Assembly: GCA_000434835.1 (NCBI GenBank)
Contig: FR881490.1
Coordinates: forward strand, 3,899 to 37,511
DNA: 33,613 bases
Direction of reading: 5' to 3'
Source of the DNA: Clostridium sp. CAG:594
GTDB taxonomy: Bacteria > Bacillota_I > Bacilli_A > RF39 > UBA660
Every line of letters starts with the position of its first letter. Position 1 is the stretch's first letter. The translations under genes and the position numbers were made by a program. Under the pieces are notes generated by a model. That model saw nothing but the letters and a program-made list of their open reading frames with translations, was not told the DNA's origin and searched no databases. Shown in pieces: positions 7,079-14,850 of this stretch.

Positions 7079-7645
7079 TTATTTTACTATTAATTCTGCT
7101 TCATCACCATTTTTAATTAAGAATGCATTAGCATCATCAGTGTCTAAGTGAACCTCATAAGAAAACTTATCACTTATTCTTACATATACGTTTTCTAGTA
7201 TTCCCGGCTTTTCTCCTTTTACTACAATACTTACAAATTCTTTTCCTTCAAATCCATACTTTTTAGCATCTTCTTTTGTTGCATGTACATGTCTTGCTGC
7301 TATTATAGCAGCATTTTTAGTAATCTTTCCTTTTGGGCCTATAATTGTTATTTCTGCTGCACCATCTAAATCACCAGAGTTTCTAACAGGAGGCTTTACT
7401 CCAAGTGCAAATGAGTCAGTTTTTGATATTTCAACTTGAGTTTCTCCTCTTTCAGGTCCTAGTATTCTTACTCTTTCTATTTTTCCCTTTGCGCCTTCTA
7501 GCGTAACTTGCTCATTACAAGCATATTGCCCAGGTTGTGATAAATCTACCTTTTTAGTTAATTCATAGTCTTCCCCAAATAATATTTTAACATCTTCTTT
7601 GGTTACGTGTACATGTCTTGCAGACACACCTATATTTACTTTCAT
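7079..7645 (-). CDS. pduL: Phosphate propanoyl/acetyl-transferase PduL
   Basis: A phosphotransacylase interconverting acyl-CoA and acyl-phosphate, used in place of Pta for acetate and ATP formation. The 188-aa protein shows two PduL half-domains: ISO-type motif SARHVHV (H11, H13) and a second AARHVHA (H119, H121), plus HLDTDDAN (166-173), which together supply the zinc ligands. There is no N-terminal extension of the kind that targets PduL into bacterial microcompartments, and no shell genes lie nearby, so it is probably a free cytosolic enzyme. The ATG start is preceded by AAGGAGATG. It is the first gene of a two-gene transcript with femABX, behind a near-consensus promoter. No acetate kinase lies in the window. 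Confidence 0.92.
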   Translation of the reverse strand: MKVNIGVSARHVHVTKEDVKILFGEDYELTKKVDLSQPGQYACNEQVTLEGAKGKIERVRILGPERGETQVEISKTDSFALGVKPPVRNSGDLDGAAEITIIGPKGKITKNAAIIAARHVHATKEDAKKYGFEGKEFVSIVVKGEKPGILENVYVRISDKFSYEVHLDTDDANAFLIKNGDEAELIVK

Positions 7646-7670
7646 ATTTATTACATCTCCTTACAGGTTA

Positions 7671-7700
7671 ATTATAACATGTATAATTAATTTAGTTCAA
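7671..7700 (-). promoter_or_regulatory. Sigma-A-type promoter of pduL-femABX
   Basis: On the minus strand, TTGAAC at 7695-7700, an 18-base spacer, and TATAAT at 7671-7676 with an extended TGT. The start of transcription would be about 20 bases before the ATG. Confidence 0.75.
7682..7687 (+). promoter_or_regulatory. Possible -10 of gerQ, overlapping the pduL promoter
   Basis: A plus-strand TATAAT lies in the same divergent spacer, about 56 bases before the gerQ ATG. No good -35 is visible. If gerQ is under sporulation sigma control, this box may be irrelevant. Confidence 0.3.
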
Positions 7701-7742
7701 TCATATATTTAAATGAATTATTAAAAAAGGAGATTTTAAATT

Positions 7743-8159
7743 ATGAATACAAATTATTATCCAAATCCTAGCTTTCCAAATGCTAATTTAAATGGAGTTC
7801 AAATGAACAGTATGAAATCAGTTGCATCGCAACCTAGCATAACTACAGCAAATCAAAGTAATAACAATCTTGCTCAAATTAGCGCTACTAACAATATGTT
7901 AGACATAGAACAGTCATACATAGAAAACATATTAAGGCTTAATAAAGGCAAACTTGCAACATTTTATATGTCATTTCCAGACTCAGTAGAATGGAGAGAT
8001 AAAACATTTACTGGTATTATAGAAGCTGCTGGACGTGATCACATAATAGTTAGTGACCCCAAGACGGGAAGATGGTACCTACTTCTTATGATATATTTAA
8101 ACTATGTTGATTTTGAAGAAAAAATAAATTATAGTCCAGAATTCTACTTAGCAAACTAA
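7743..8159 (+). CDS. gerQ: GerQ-type spore coat protein
   Basis: A 138-aa protein. The first 55 residues are low-complexity, rich in Asn, Ser and Gln, as in GerQ. The second part carries the strongly conserved GerQ core: SYIENILRLNKGK (58-70), FTGIIEAAGRDHIIVSDP (89-106) and a WYLLLMIYLNYVDFEE stretch. In Bacillus GerQ is an inner coat protein needed for CwlJ-dependent germination and is cross-linked by transglutaminase. The ribosome binding site is AAAGGAG. One of only three plus-strand genes, it diverges from pduL and is followed by lemA. The Bacillus ung-ywdL(gerQ) neighbourhood is kept, since ung lies just downstream in convergent orientation. No cwlJ or tgl is seen in the window. Presence suggests that the lineage sporulates, or did so. 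Confidence 0.9.
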   Translation: MNTNYYPNPSFPNANLNGVQMNSMKSVASQPSITTANQSNNNLAQISATNNMLDIEQSYIENILRLNKGKLATFYMSFPDSVEWRDKTFTGIIEAAGRDHIIVSDPKTGRWYLLLMIYLNYVDFEEKINYSPEFYLAN

Positions 8160-8169
8160 AAGATTAATC

Positions 8170-8198
8170 TTGTAAATATCATCTACTTTTGCTATAAT
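8170..8198 (+). promoter_or_regulatory. Promoter of the lemA-family gene
   Basis: TTGTAA at 8170-8175, a 17-base spacer, and TATAAT at 8193-8198 with an extended TGC. It lies just behind gerQ, so lemA may be transcribed independently of gerQ. Confidence 0.7.
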
Positions 8199-8223
8199 TC
8201 TAATTAGAATAGAGGTAGATAAA

Positions 8224-8757
8224 ATGTTAATTGTAATCACAGTTTTAATAATTAGTTTAATTCTACTAATAGTTAGCATTTATAAAGATAAAATAAACTT
8301 TTTATCCGTTAAGTTAGCTAACGTGGAAGAAAAAATAAATAGCACCTTATTAAAAAGAAAAGAATTGTTAAAAGATTCTGAAGATGTAATAAAAGAAATT
8401 ACCAAGACAAAAAAAGAAGTATATATAAATTTTGATGAACTAAATGATAAAGAAATAAGTATGATGGAACTAGACAGAAAATTACTAGTATACATGAACG
8501 AATTTTACTTGATAAAAGATAAATATGAAGAATTACAAAAAAGTGATGACTTTAAAAAGATAGCCTTTATGTTAGCAGAAACAGAAGATTTACTTAGTGC
8601 ATATAAAGATTACTATAATGATAACGCTAGCAAATACAACAAAGTAATTAAATGCTTCCCCGTATGCATAATAAGTCTTTTAAAGGGAAGAAAAGAAAAA
8701 TTATTTTTTGATAGCAAAAATAGTTCTGATAATGATTATAATGATTTTAAATATTAA
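8224..8757 (+). CDS. lemA: LemA-family membrane protein
   Basis: A 177-aa protein with one N-terminal transmembrane segment (2-20) followed by a long-helix domain. The end of that domain matches the LemA pattern: AETEDLLSAYKDYYNDNASKYN (118-139) and a CFPVCIISLLKG segment (144-155) ending in KEKLFF. The early helix VEEKINSTLLKRKELL (34-49) corresponds to the LemA region that usually reads WAQIDVQLKRRYDLIPNL, but is diverged. Length fits the family. Its function is not established; LemA proteins are membrane-anchored helical bundles. The ribosome binding site is GAGGTAG. It ends in a bidirectional terminator shared with ung. The family call is by pattern recognition and is fairly firm. Confidence 0.75.
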   Translation: MLIVITVLIISLILLIVSIYKDKINFLSVKLANVEEKINSTLLKRKELLKDSEDVIKEITKTKKEVYINFDELNDKEISMMELDRKLLVYMNEFYLIKDKYEELQKSDDFKKIAFMLAETEDLLSAYKDYYNDNASKYNKVIKCFPVCIISLLKGRKEKLFFDSKNSSDNDYNDFKY

Positions 8758-8784
8758 AAAGAGATTACCAATTAATCTCTTTTT
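8756..8784. terminator. Bidirectional terminator between lemA and ung
   Basis: A perfect 12-bp stem (AAAAAGAGATTA / TAATCTCTTTTT) with a 5-base loop and T runs on both strands. The stop codons of both convergent genes overlap its left arm. Confidence 0.9.
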
Positions 8785-9415
8785 TGTTATGTGCTTTTAA
8801 ATAATTATTAGCTTTAGAAAATGGTTTACTGCCAAAAAATCCATTATAAGCAGAAAGGGGTGAAGGATGAGCTGATTCTATTATATAGTTATTAGGATTA
8901 GTAATAATTCTTTTTTTATCCCTTGCTTGTCTTCCCCACAAAATAAATACAACATTATTTAGTTTATCGTTGATTTCTTTTATAACATAATCAGTAAATA
9001 TCTCCCAGCCTATTTCTTTATGTGAATTAGCCTTATCTTTTTCAACGGTTAATACGGTATTAAGTAAAAATACACCTTGCTTTGCCCAATCAGATAAATC
9101 AGTATCACATCTATCAATGTTTAAATCATTTTTTAATTCTTTAAAAATATTCCTAAGTGAAGGAGGCGTCCTAACTCCCCTTCTAACAGAAAAAGAAAGT
9201 CCCATAGCTTCATTTTCTCCATGATATGGATCTTGTCCTAAAATAACTACTTTTATATCATTAAAATCAGTTAATTTAAATGCGTTAAACAAATCTTTCG
9301 CAGGTGGATAAATAGTTTTAGATAACCTTTCTTCTTTGACAAATTCCTTTATATATTTAAAATATTGTTTTTCCATTTCATCTTTTAATACAATATCCCA
9401 GCTATTATGAAACAT
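8765..9415 (-). CDS. ung: Uracil-DNA glycosylase
   Basis: Family-1 UDG, which removes uracil from DNA in the first step of base excision repair. In the 216-aa protein, the water-activating motif GQDPYHG is at 60-66 (Asp62 catalytic), PPSLRNIF at 84-91 is the Pro-rich loop, LLNTVLTV at 117-124 holds the uracil-specificity Asn, and HPSPLS at 183-188 is the Leu intercalation loop. All key residues are present. The start is the ATG at 9415 with GAGGTG; a GTG nine bases upstream in frame would lack a well-placed site. It follows the EEP hydrolase gene by ten bases, so the two form an operon. The pairing may be just shared transcription or a DNA-repair link. Confidence 0.96.
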   Translation of the reverse strand: MFHNSWDIVLKDEMEKQYFKYIKEFVKEERLSKTIYPPAKDLFNAFKLTDFNDIKVVILGQDPYHGENEAMGLSFSVRRGVRTPPSLRNIFKELKNDLNIDRCDTDLSDWAKQGVFLLNTVLTVEKDKANSHKEIGWEIFTDYVIKEINDKLNNVVFILWGRQARDKKRIITNPNNYIIESAHPSPLSAYNGFFGSKPFSKANNYLKAHNKKEINW

Positions 9416-9425
9416 ATAAATCACC

Positions 9426-10157
9426 TCATCTTCTCGACATATTAGCTAATATAAGTGAATGATCACTTCCAGCATTCTCATAAGCTTTAACTTCATTTAC
9501 ACTTAAATCAGAATCACTATATAAAATATGATCTAAAGCCAAATTAAGTGGTTTATAAGTATTACCTAGTGGTAATGCTGCATCTGATAATGAATTTCTT
9601 AAGCAAAAATCTTTCAATCCATTTTTTATTTCAGTATTCATATCCCCAACGATTATATGACTGCCATCACAAGATAAATCTAGTATTTGCTGAAGTGATC
9701 CATTTTTTTCGAAAGTTTTATTTTGGATTTTTTTAACGTTATCAACGTGCACATTTATTATACTATATTCATATTTTCCATCCATTAATCTTATATAAGT
9801 TGCAATTCTTGGAAATAATGAACCTTTATACTTATTTCCAAGTTTCATAATATCATCAGAAAGAGAAAAAGTTTTATAATCTAAAACATTTATATTTTGT
9901 TTTTTAATCATTATAGGACAAGCCTCATTTGTTACACCAAAACTTCCTCTAAATTCACCATATATGTTATATGTTCTTTCAAACTGTTTTCTTAACATAG
10001 AATACTCTTCTTTAGTAACTTCCTGTAATCCTATAACATCGGGATTTGCACTTTTTATAATTTCAAAATTCATTAAAAAAGAATTCGTCAATGATGCATG
10101 ACCTTTTAGAATTTTATTAGCGGTTTTATTTTTAACATTATAAGTTGCTATTTTCAA
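9426..10157 (-). CDS. Endonuclease/exonuclease/phosphatase (EEP) family hydrolase
   Basis: A 243-aa protein with the EEP fold motifs in order: IATYNVKN at the N-terminus, IGLQEV (metal-binding Glu), INVHVD (His/Asp), VGDMNTE (Asp-x-Asn), LDHILYS and SDHSLI (catalytic Asp-His). The family holds Mg-dependent phosphodiesterases and phosphatases acting on DNA, RNA or phosphoinositides; the substrate here is not identifiable. The protein has no signal peptide. The likely start is TTG at 10157, ten bases after GAGGG; upstream in-frame TTG codons have poorer spacing. It is the first gene of a transcript with ung, which makes a nucleic-acid substrate plausible but not shown. It ends in TGA, which helps to rule out UGA recoding. 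Confidence 0.82.
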   Translation of the reverse strand: MKIATYNVKNKTANKILKGHASLTNSFLMNFEIIKSANPDVIGLQEVTKEEYSMLRKQFERTYNIYGEFRGSFGVTNEACPIMIKKQNINVLDYKTFSLSDDIMKLGNKYKGSLFPRIATYIRLMDGKYEYSIINVHVDNVKKIQNKTFEKNGSLQQILDLSCDGSHIIVGDMNTEIKNGLKDFCLRNSLSDAALPLGNTYKPLNLALDHILYSDSDLSVNEVKAYENAGSDHSLILANMSRR

Positions 10158-10187
10158 AGTAATCAAACCCTCTTTCAAATTGCTTTT

Positions 10188-10215
10188 ATTATATCATAAA
10201 TAAAAAAAATAACAA
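10188..10215 (-). promoter_or_regulatory. Promoter of the EEP-ung operon
   Basis: On the minus strand, TTGTTA at 10210-10215, a 16-base spacer and an extended TGATATAAT (TATAAT at 10188-10193). The -35 sits in the tail of the rlmH terminator. Confidence 0.7.
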
Positions 10216-10249
10216 ATAATGACTCTATTTGTGGTAGCTTTCATTATTT
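10214..10249 (-). terminator. Terminator at the end of the rplI-rlmH operon
   Basis: A perfect 9-bp stem (AAATAATGA / TCATTATTT) with an 18-base loop spans the last codons and the stop of rlmH. On the minus strand it is followed by TTGTTATTTTTTTT. Confidence 0.65.
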
Positions 10250-10671
10250 ATTATTTTAAACGAACGATATATTTGTTCTAACAATAATATTCTAAATAGT
10301 TGGTGTGGAAACGTTAACTTTGAAAAAGATAAGGAATAATCAGATCTTTTCAAAACATCATCTGATAGACCGTTTGACCCACCTATTACAAAGGTTATGT
10401 TCCTTGAAATATTTTTATCTATAAAACTAGATAAATTAATAGAATCAAGTTCTTTTCCATTTATTTCTAATGTAACTACAAAATCTTTATCAGTTATTTT
10501 AGATAATATGTTTTTACCTTCTTCTATTTTTGTTTTTACAGTATCGTAATTATAATCAGGCAATTCTATTATCTCTAACTTTATATATTTAGATAATCTT
10601 TTTTGATATTCCTTTATAGCATCTCTTAAATACTTTTCCTTTATTTTACCAACACATATTATTTTTATCAT
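10225..10671 (-). CDS. rlmH: 23S rRNA pseudouridine-1915 N3-methyltransferase
   Basis: A SPOUT-class methyltransferase acting on assembled 70S ribosomes at pseudouridine 1915 of 23S rRNA. The 148-aa protein has the normal length and starts IKIICVGKIKEKYL. It carries the AdoMet-binding knot FVIGGSNGLSDDV and the C-terminal signature FPHQLFRILLLEQIYRSFKI followed by YHK. It overlaps walJ by four bases (ATGA) and is the last gene of the rplI-dnaB-M23-walJ-rlmH run. The walJ-rlmH order with few or no genes between them is the arrangement known near the Bacillus origin (yycJ...yydA). Confidence 0.96.
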   Translation of the reverse strand: MIKIICVGKIKEKYLRDAIKEYQKRLSKYIKLEIIELPDYNYDTVKTKIEEGKNILSKITDKDFVVTLEINGKELDSINLSSFIDKNISRNITFVIGGSNGLSDDVLKRSDYSLSFSKLTFPHQLFRILLLEQIYRSFKIINNESYHK

Positions 10672-11435
10672 ACTTCTATCATTTCCGTTCTTTGTTTTTG
10701 TTTTGCAATAAGTATGTTTTTAACCTTCTTATTTTTACTTTCTAAAACATTTTTTACTGTACTAAGTGCAAGTTCATACGTATTATTATCATCACTTAAG
10801 TGGGCTAAAATAATTGTATTTGTTTTATCCCCGATAAATTCAGATAAATAATATGCACAATCACTATTAGAAAGGTGCCCCTTGTCACTTAATATTCTTT
10901 TTTTTAGATGAAATGGATACCTACCATTCATAAGCATTTCTATGTCATGATTACTTTCCATTATATATAAATTATGATTACTTAGCTTTTCAAAATATCT
11001 ATTATTTATATATCCGGTATCAGTTATATAAACAAGAGATTTATCCTTGTTTTTAATTATGAATCCAACTGACCCCTTAACATCGTGAGACGTTTTTATG
11101 ACATCTACCGTTATATCATCAATATCAAATGAAGGGGTATCATATAAAACATAATCAAAGTCATCAATGTACTCTCTTAAAAGAGCAAGTATTATTTTAT
11201 TTACGTATAACTTTGGATGATATTTTTTTAGGAATACCTTTAATCCTTGAACGTGGTCCACGTGGGTGTGTGTTATTAATATTGCTTTTATTTCGTTTGG
11301 ATCCACTCCTAATTCTTTTAACTTTTCTTCTGCAAATGATTTAGTAACACCAAGGTCAATTAAGATCTTGGTGTTATCAGTTTGTATTAATACACTATTA
11401 CCGCGACTTCCACTTGATAAAACTGCTGCTTTCAT
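10668..11435 (-). CDS. walJ: WalJ/YycJ metallo-beta-lactamase-fold exonuclease
   Basis: An MBL-fold hydrolase of the YycJ/WalJ group, studied in Firmicutes as a 5'-3' DNA exonuclease with a role linked to mismatch repair and cell-wall or replication coordination. The 255-aa protein starts AAVLSSGSRGNS, then has ILIDLG and the metal motif THTHVDH (HxHxDH), followed by the distal ligands in ITDTGY and ILAHLSDDNN. Its ATG shares a base with the stop of the upstream M23 gene (TAATG). The two-component system walRK and walHI, which usually precede walJ, are absent from this window; an M23 peptidase takes their place. Codons 20-31 are written as a perfect 10-bp inverted repeat (see findings). Confidence 0.92.
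   Translation of the reverse strand: MKAAVLSSGSRGNSVLIQTDNTKILIDLGVTKSFAEEKLKELGVDPNEIKAILITHTHVDHVQGLKVFLKKYHPKLYVNKIILALLREYIDDFDYVLYDTPSFDIDDITVDVIKTSHDVKGSVGFIIKNKDKSLVYITDTGYINNRYFEKLSNHNLYIMESNHDIEMLMNGRYPFHLKKRILSDKGHLSNSDCAYYLSEFIGDKTNTIILAHLSDDNNTYELALSTVKNVLESKNKKVKNILIAKQKQRTEMIEV
11345..11376. repeat. Perfect 10-bp inverted repeat inside walJ
   Basis: TAACACCAAG at 11345-11354 and its exact complement CTTGGTGTTA at 11367-11376, with a 12-base gap. It falls on codons 20-31 of walJ and has no T run after it, so it is not an ordinary terminator. Confidence 0.8.
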
Positions 11436-12949
11436 TATTTATAAAGTACCATTGGATCCGTTGGAATACCATCTCTATATGGTAATCCATTTCTATATAA
11501 ACCAAAGTGTAAGTGAGTACCAGTTGCAAAACCAGTATGTCCCATTGTACCTATTTGTTGGCCTTTTTGAACAGTTTGACCTTCTACTACTAATCTCGAA
11601 TGCATATGACCATATAACGTATAATATCCATTTCCGTGATTAATAGTAACGTAGTTACCTAAGCTTCCTTTTTGTAAAGAAGCAACAACCGTACCAGATC
11701 CTGCTGCATAAATTGGTGAGCCTTCACCACTACCTGCTATATCTAGAGCTTCGTGAATTTTACCCCAACGATATCCAAAGTGACTTGAAATATAATACTG
11801 TGATATTGTTGGCCAAGCCCAAGAGCCTGACATAATTGGTGCCGTACCACCACCTGCATAAGATGGAGATGTCTTAGTTCCTACTTTAACAACCTTATCA
11901 ACCGATGGTGTAATTGTTTCAGAACTTACTATTACAACGTTATTAGTTTCACCATTTACGCTCTTTATCTTAGTAGTTAATCTATCAACACCATTTTGTC
12001 CTTCGGTTACTACTTTTTCAGTTCCATAATCTAGCGATGAATCATCTTCCTGTACAGTCTTAAACTTACTTTCTTGATCCATTACGTTATGTGTTTCAAC
12101 TACTACGTCAACAATTGGATTGATTAATCCTACCTTTACTTGTTGTCCTACTGACAATATGTTGTTAGCACTCGTAAATTCAGGATTAACAATTAAAAAT
12201 TCTTCGGTTGCTAGTTTATTTTTATACGCAATTGAATCAATTGTATCTCCTTCTTGCACAGTGTAATATTGATCTTCTTTAACTTCTCCAAACATTAAAT
12301 ACTTAGTAAGCGTTTTTTCATCCGTAAAAATATTTTCATCAGTTGAAATATATCCGTGTTTAATAGTTATGTTTTGATCTATATATATATCCTCTATTAA
12401 ACTACCTGTTTCTTTTATTTCAGGCTGTGTATCATTTTCATAATTCTTTAAATCTTCTTTACTTACAAAGGCCTTAACTACTGATTTAAGAGCTTTATCA
12501 AATATTTTTTTATCTAAAACATATATAGTTATATTCCCTTTACCTTTTTGTTCTTCTTCATTTTTAACTATAGTACCAGAATCACCTTTTATAGTTATCT
12601 TATATCCCTCAACAGTAAATGGTTTTTCTTTTTTAATTATGTTATTTACTTGTTTTGCTGTTAATAAATCCTTTTGATACGTTGTACATTTTTGTATATC
12701 AACACCTTCTGGTATATATACTTTATCAACGTCATATTTTTCTTTTAGTTCTTTTTGTTCATCATTTATATAATCTTCTAATTCTTCTTTATCTTTAACG
12801 TTACCAACTACCTTACCGTCTAAGTATACTTTATATACCTCTTTTGGTTCTAATTGATATCTATGTGCTAAATTAACAAACATAACAATTAGTACTGAAA
12901 CTAATACTGCCGCTAAATAAACTAACCCCGTTTTTATTACTTTCATCAT
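11435..12949 (-). CDS. Membrane-anchored M23 endopeptidase with LysM and G5 domains
   Basis: A 504-aa envelope protein. An uncleaved-looking N-terminal transmembrane segment lies at 7-27. A mixed alpha/beta stretch to about 225 follows, then a LysM peptidoglycan-binding domain (228-273, YYTVQEGDTIDSIA), a G5-type domain (about 277-358), and a C-terminal M23 LytM-type zinc peptidase (375-504). The zinc and catalytic residues are present: H399 and D403 (HEALD), H448/H450 in YGHMH, and H479-x-H481 in HLHFGL. It should cut peptide cross-links outside the membrane. It lies between dnaB and walJ in the replication operon, with a two-base gap to dnaB and a one-base overlap with walJ. The start is one of two adjacent ATGs with a weak ribosome binding site, suggesting coupling to dnaB. 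Confidence 0.92.
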   Translation of the reverse strand: MMKVIKTGLVYLAAVLVSVLIVMFVNLAHRYQLEPKEVYKVYLDGKVVGNVKDKEELEDYINDEQKELKEKYDVDKVYIPEGVDIQKCTTYQKDLLTAKQVNNIIKKEKPFTVEGYKITIKGDSGTIVKNEEEQKGKGNITIYVLDKKIFDKALKSVVKAFVSKEDLKNYENDTQPEIKETGSLIEDIYIDQNITIKHGYISTDENIFTDEKTLTKYLMFGEVKEDQYYTVQEGDTIDSIAYKNKLATEEFLIVNPEFTSANNILSVGQQVKVGLINPIVDVVVETHNVMDQESKFKTVQEDDSSLDYGTEKVVTEGQNGVDRLTTKIKSVNGETNNVVIVSSETITPSVDKVVKVGTKTSPSYAGGGTAPIMSGSWAWPTISQYYISSHFGYRWGKIHEALDIAGSGEGSPIYAAGSGTVVASLQKGSLGNYVTINHGNGYYTLYGHMHSRLVVEGQTVQKGQQIGTMGHTGFATGTHLHFGLYRNGLPYRDGIPTDPMVLYK

Positions 12950-12951
12950 AT

Positions 12952-14295
12952 TTATTCACCACTTTCTCTTTGGAAATTAACAAATGTTGAAGTATCCTTT
13001 TTAAATAATAACTCAACAGTTGTAGTAGGACCACTTCTGTTCTTACCAATTATAAATTCACTAATACTTGCATTATCATCACGTCTTGCTTCTTTATTAT
13101 AATAATCATCTCTATATAAGAATGATACTATATCGGCATCCTGTTCTATTGAACCTGATTCACGCAAATCACTCATTATTGGTCTTTTATCTTCTCTTTG
13201 TTCAACCGCACGAGAAAGCTGCGCTAATGCTATTACCGGAATTCCAAGCTCTAGAGCCATTGTTTTTAAATTACGTGATATATCAGATACTTCTTGTTGT
13301 CTGTTTCCAGCTGATTTAGAAGGACCAGTTATTAACTGTAAGTAATCTATTACAACAAGCCCTAATCCCTTATCAGAATTAGCAAGTCTTCTACATTTAC
13401 TTCTTATTTCACCTATTGTTATGCCAGGTGTATCATCTAAGAATAAATTTGTATCTGATAGTTGGCTAATTGCTTCATTTAATCTTTTCCAGTCATTATG
13501 CTCTAAGCGTCCTGTACGCATTTTACCACCATCTATTTGTCCTAATGATTGTAATATTCTGTTTGCAAGTTGTTCTGCGCTCATTTCTAAGTTAAATATT
13601 GCAACTGACTTATTGCTATGTGTTGCAGCATAAGTTGCTAAGTTAAGTGCAAACGCTGTTTTACCCATTGCTGGACGAGCAGCAATTATAATAAACTGAC
13701 TTGGCTGAAGACCTGCAGTTAATTTATCAAACTCAGAAAAACCAGTTGCAAGACCAGTTATCTCTGAACCTTGTTCTGCTAATTTTTCTAGGTTTTCTTG
13801 AGCTCTATAAGCAACATCTTGAATTCTTTGAAATTCTGATGTCTTACGCATATTACCTATTCTAAGCATCTTCATTTCAGCATTTTCTAAAACATCATAT
13901 ATAGAATCTTCGGATGCATAAGCATCATTTGCAATATCTGTTGCAGTTTCTATGATTTTTCTTCCTATCATCTTTTCTTTTACAATGTTTATGTAATACT
14001 CAACATTTGATGCACTAGGTACAGAATCTATTATCTCTGATAAATATTCAACGTTACCAACCTGGCTTAATATTTTCTTTTCACTTAATTTATTAGTAAC
14101 TATCGTTATATCAATAGGTTTATCTTCATCATTTAATTCTTGTAACGTCTCAAAGATTTTTGCATTTGCTTCACTATAAAAATGTTCAGGTGATAACTCA
14201 TCACATATTTTTTGAAGCGCCGTTTTAGATAAAAAAGCAGAGCCTAACACAGCTTTTTCTGCCTCTTTAGATTGTGGTATATTTCTCTCTGCCAT
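12952..14295 (-). CDS. dnaB: Replicative DNA helicase DnaB
   Basis: The hexameric 5'-3' helicase of the replication fork (called DnaC in Bacillus). The 447-aa protein has an N-terminal helical primase-contact domain that starts IPQSKEAEKAVLGS. A linker follows, then a RecA-like motor domain with Walker A ARPAMGKT (206-213), the NLEMS segment, Walker B LVVIDYLQL, QLSRAVEQR, and LRESGSIEQDAD. Full length, no intein. The ATG start has AAGGAAGTG. It follows rplI by 13 bases, the classic rplI-dnaB pairing, with no gdpP in front. Confidence 0.97.
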   Translation of the reverse strand: MAERNIPQSKEAEKAVLGSAFLSKTALQKICDELSPEHFYSEANAKIFETLQELNDEDKPIDITIVTNKLSEKKILSQVGNVEYLSEIIDSVPSASNVEYYINIVKEKMIGRKIIETATDIANDAYASEDSIYDVLENAEMKMLRIGNMRKTSEFQRIQDVAYRAQENLEKLAEQGSEITGLATGFSEFDKLTAGLQPSQFIIIAARPAMGKTAFALNLATYAATHSNKSVAIFNLEMSAEQLANRILQSLGQIDGGKMRTGRLEHNDWKRLNEAISQLSDTNLFLDDTPGITIGEIRSKCRRLANSDKGLGLVVIDYLQLITGPSKSAGNRQQEVSDISRNLKTMALELGIPVIALAQLSRAVEQREDKRPIMSDLRESGSIEQDADIVSFLYRDDYYNKEARRDDNASISEFIIGKNRSGPTTTVELLFKKDTSTFVNFQRESGE

Positions 14296-14308
14296 TTTAT
14301 CACTTCCT

Positions 14309-14749
14309 TTACTTTATAAGTTCTACCGTTACGATTCCAATAACATTCTTATGTAAATTTATCTTTACCTCATGATAACCTAAAGAACTAATTGCATCAT
14401 CAAGTACTATTTTTTTCTTATCTATTTTATATCCTATTTTTTCTAATTCATTAGCTATTTGTTTTGTTGAAATAGTACCAAATACTTGGTCTTGTTTACC
14501 AGTTTTAACCTTAAACGTTAAAACCCTGTCTTTTAATTCTTTTTTTATTTTTTCACATCTTTTTATTTCAGCTTGTTCTTCTAAAGCTTTATTTTTATTA
14601 TTTATGTCTAATATTTCTCTACTTCTTTTGGTATATGCAACTGCATATCCATTTTTTATAAGAAAATTTTCTCCATACCCATCTTTTACTTCTTTTATAT
14701 CTCCAGCCTTTCCTTGGCCTTTAACATCTTTTATAAATATAACTTTCAT
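14309..14749 (-). CDS. rplI: 50S ribosomal protein L9 (bL9)
   Basis: A two-domain L9 of normal length (146 aa). The N-terminal domain MKVIFIKDVKGQGKAGDIKEV with GYGENFLIKNGYA binds 23S rRNA, a long connecting helix runs over about 45-75, and the C-terminal domain ends in IGIVTVELIK. The ATG has an AGGA site six bases away. It is the first gene of the rplI-dnaB-M23-walJ-rlmH run, with a TATAAT box upstream and a terminator separating it from rpsR. The gdpP gene that lies between rpsR and rplI in many Firmicutes is missing. Confidence 0.97.
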   Translation of the reverse strand: MKVIFIKDVKGQGKAGDIKEVKDGYGENFLIKNGYAVAYTKRSREILDINNKNKALEEQAEIKRCEKIKKELKDRVLTFKVKTGKQDQVFGTISTKQIANELEKIGYKIDKKKIVLDDAISSLGYHEVKINLHKNVIGIVTVELIK

Positions 14750-14785
14750 AATTAGTCCTGCCTTTCTAATTAATCTTGCGTATTT

Positions 14786-14791
14786 ATTATA
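14786..14791 (-). promoter_or_regulatory. Extended -10 of the rplI-dnaB-rlmH operon
   Basis: TGTTATAAT on the minus strand, 37 bases before the rplI ATG; the -35 region is a weak TTTTAA. Confidence 0.5.
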
Positions 14792-14818
14792 ACATACTTA
14801 TTAATTATTTAAAAGAAA

Positions 14819-14845
14819 AGAAAGCATACATAAAGTATACTTTCT
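14819..14845 (-). terminator. Terminator of the rpsF-ssb-rpsR operon
   Basis: An 11-bp stem (one G-U pair) with a 5-base loop lies just behind the rpsR stop, followed by TTTTCTTTT on the minus strand. Confidence 0.8.
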
Positions 14846-14850
14846 ATTAA

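Noticed and set aside
7079..7645. PduL as part of a bacterial microcompartment
   Set aside because: There is no N-terminal encapsulation extension and no shell-protein gene in the window.
9426..9428. UGA read as Trp (mollicute code)
   Set aside because: UGA is used as a normal stop here and elsewhere, and conserved Trp residues in DnaB, UvrA, Ung and Lgt neighbours are TGG.
11251..11263. ACGTGGTCCACGT palindrome in walJ
   Set aside because: It encodes the conserved metal motif H-V-D-H-V, whose codons are naturally palindromic, so it needs no other explanation.
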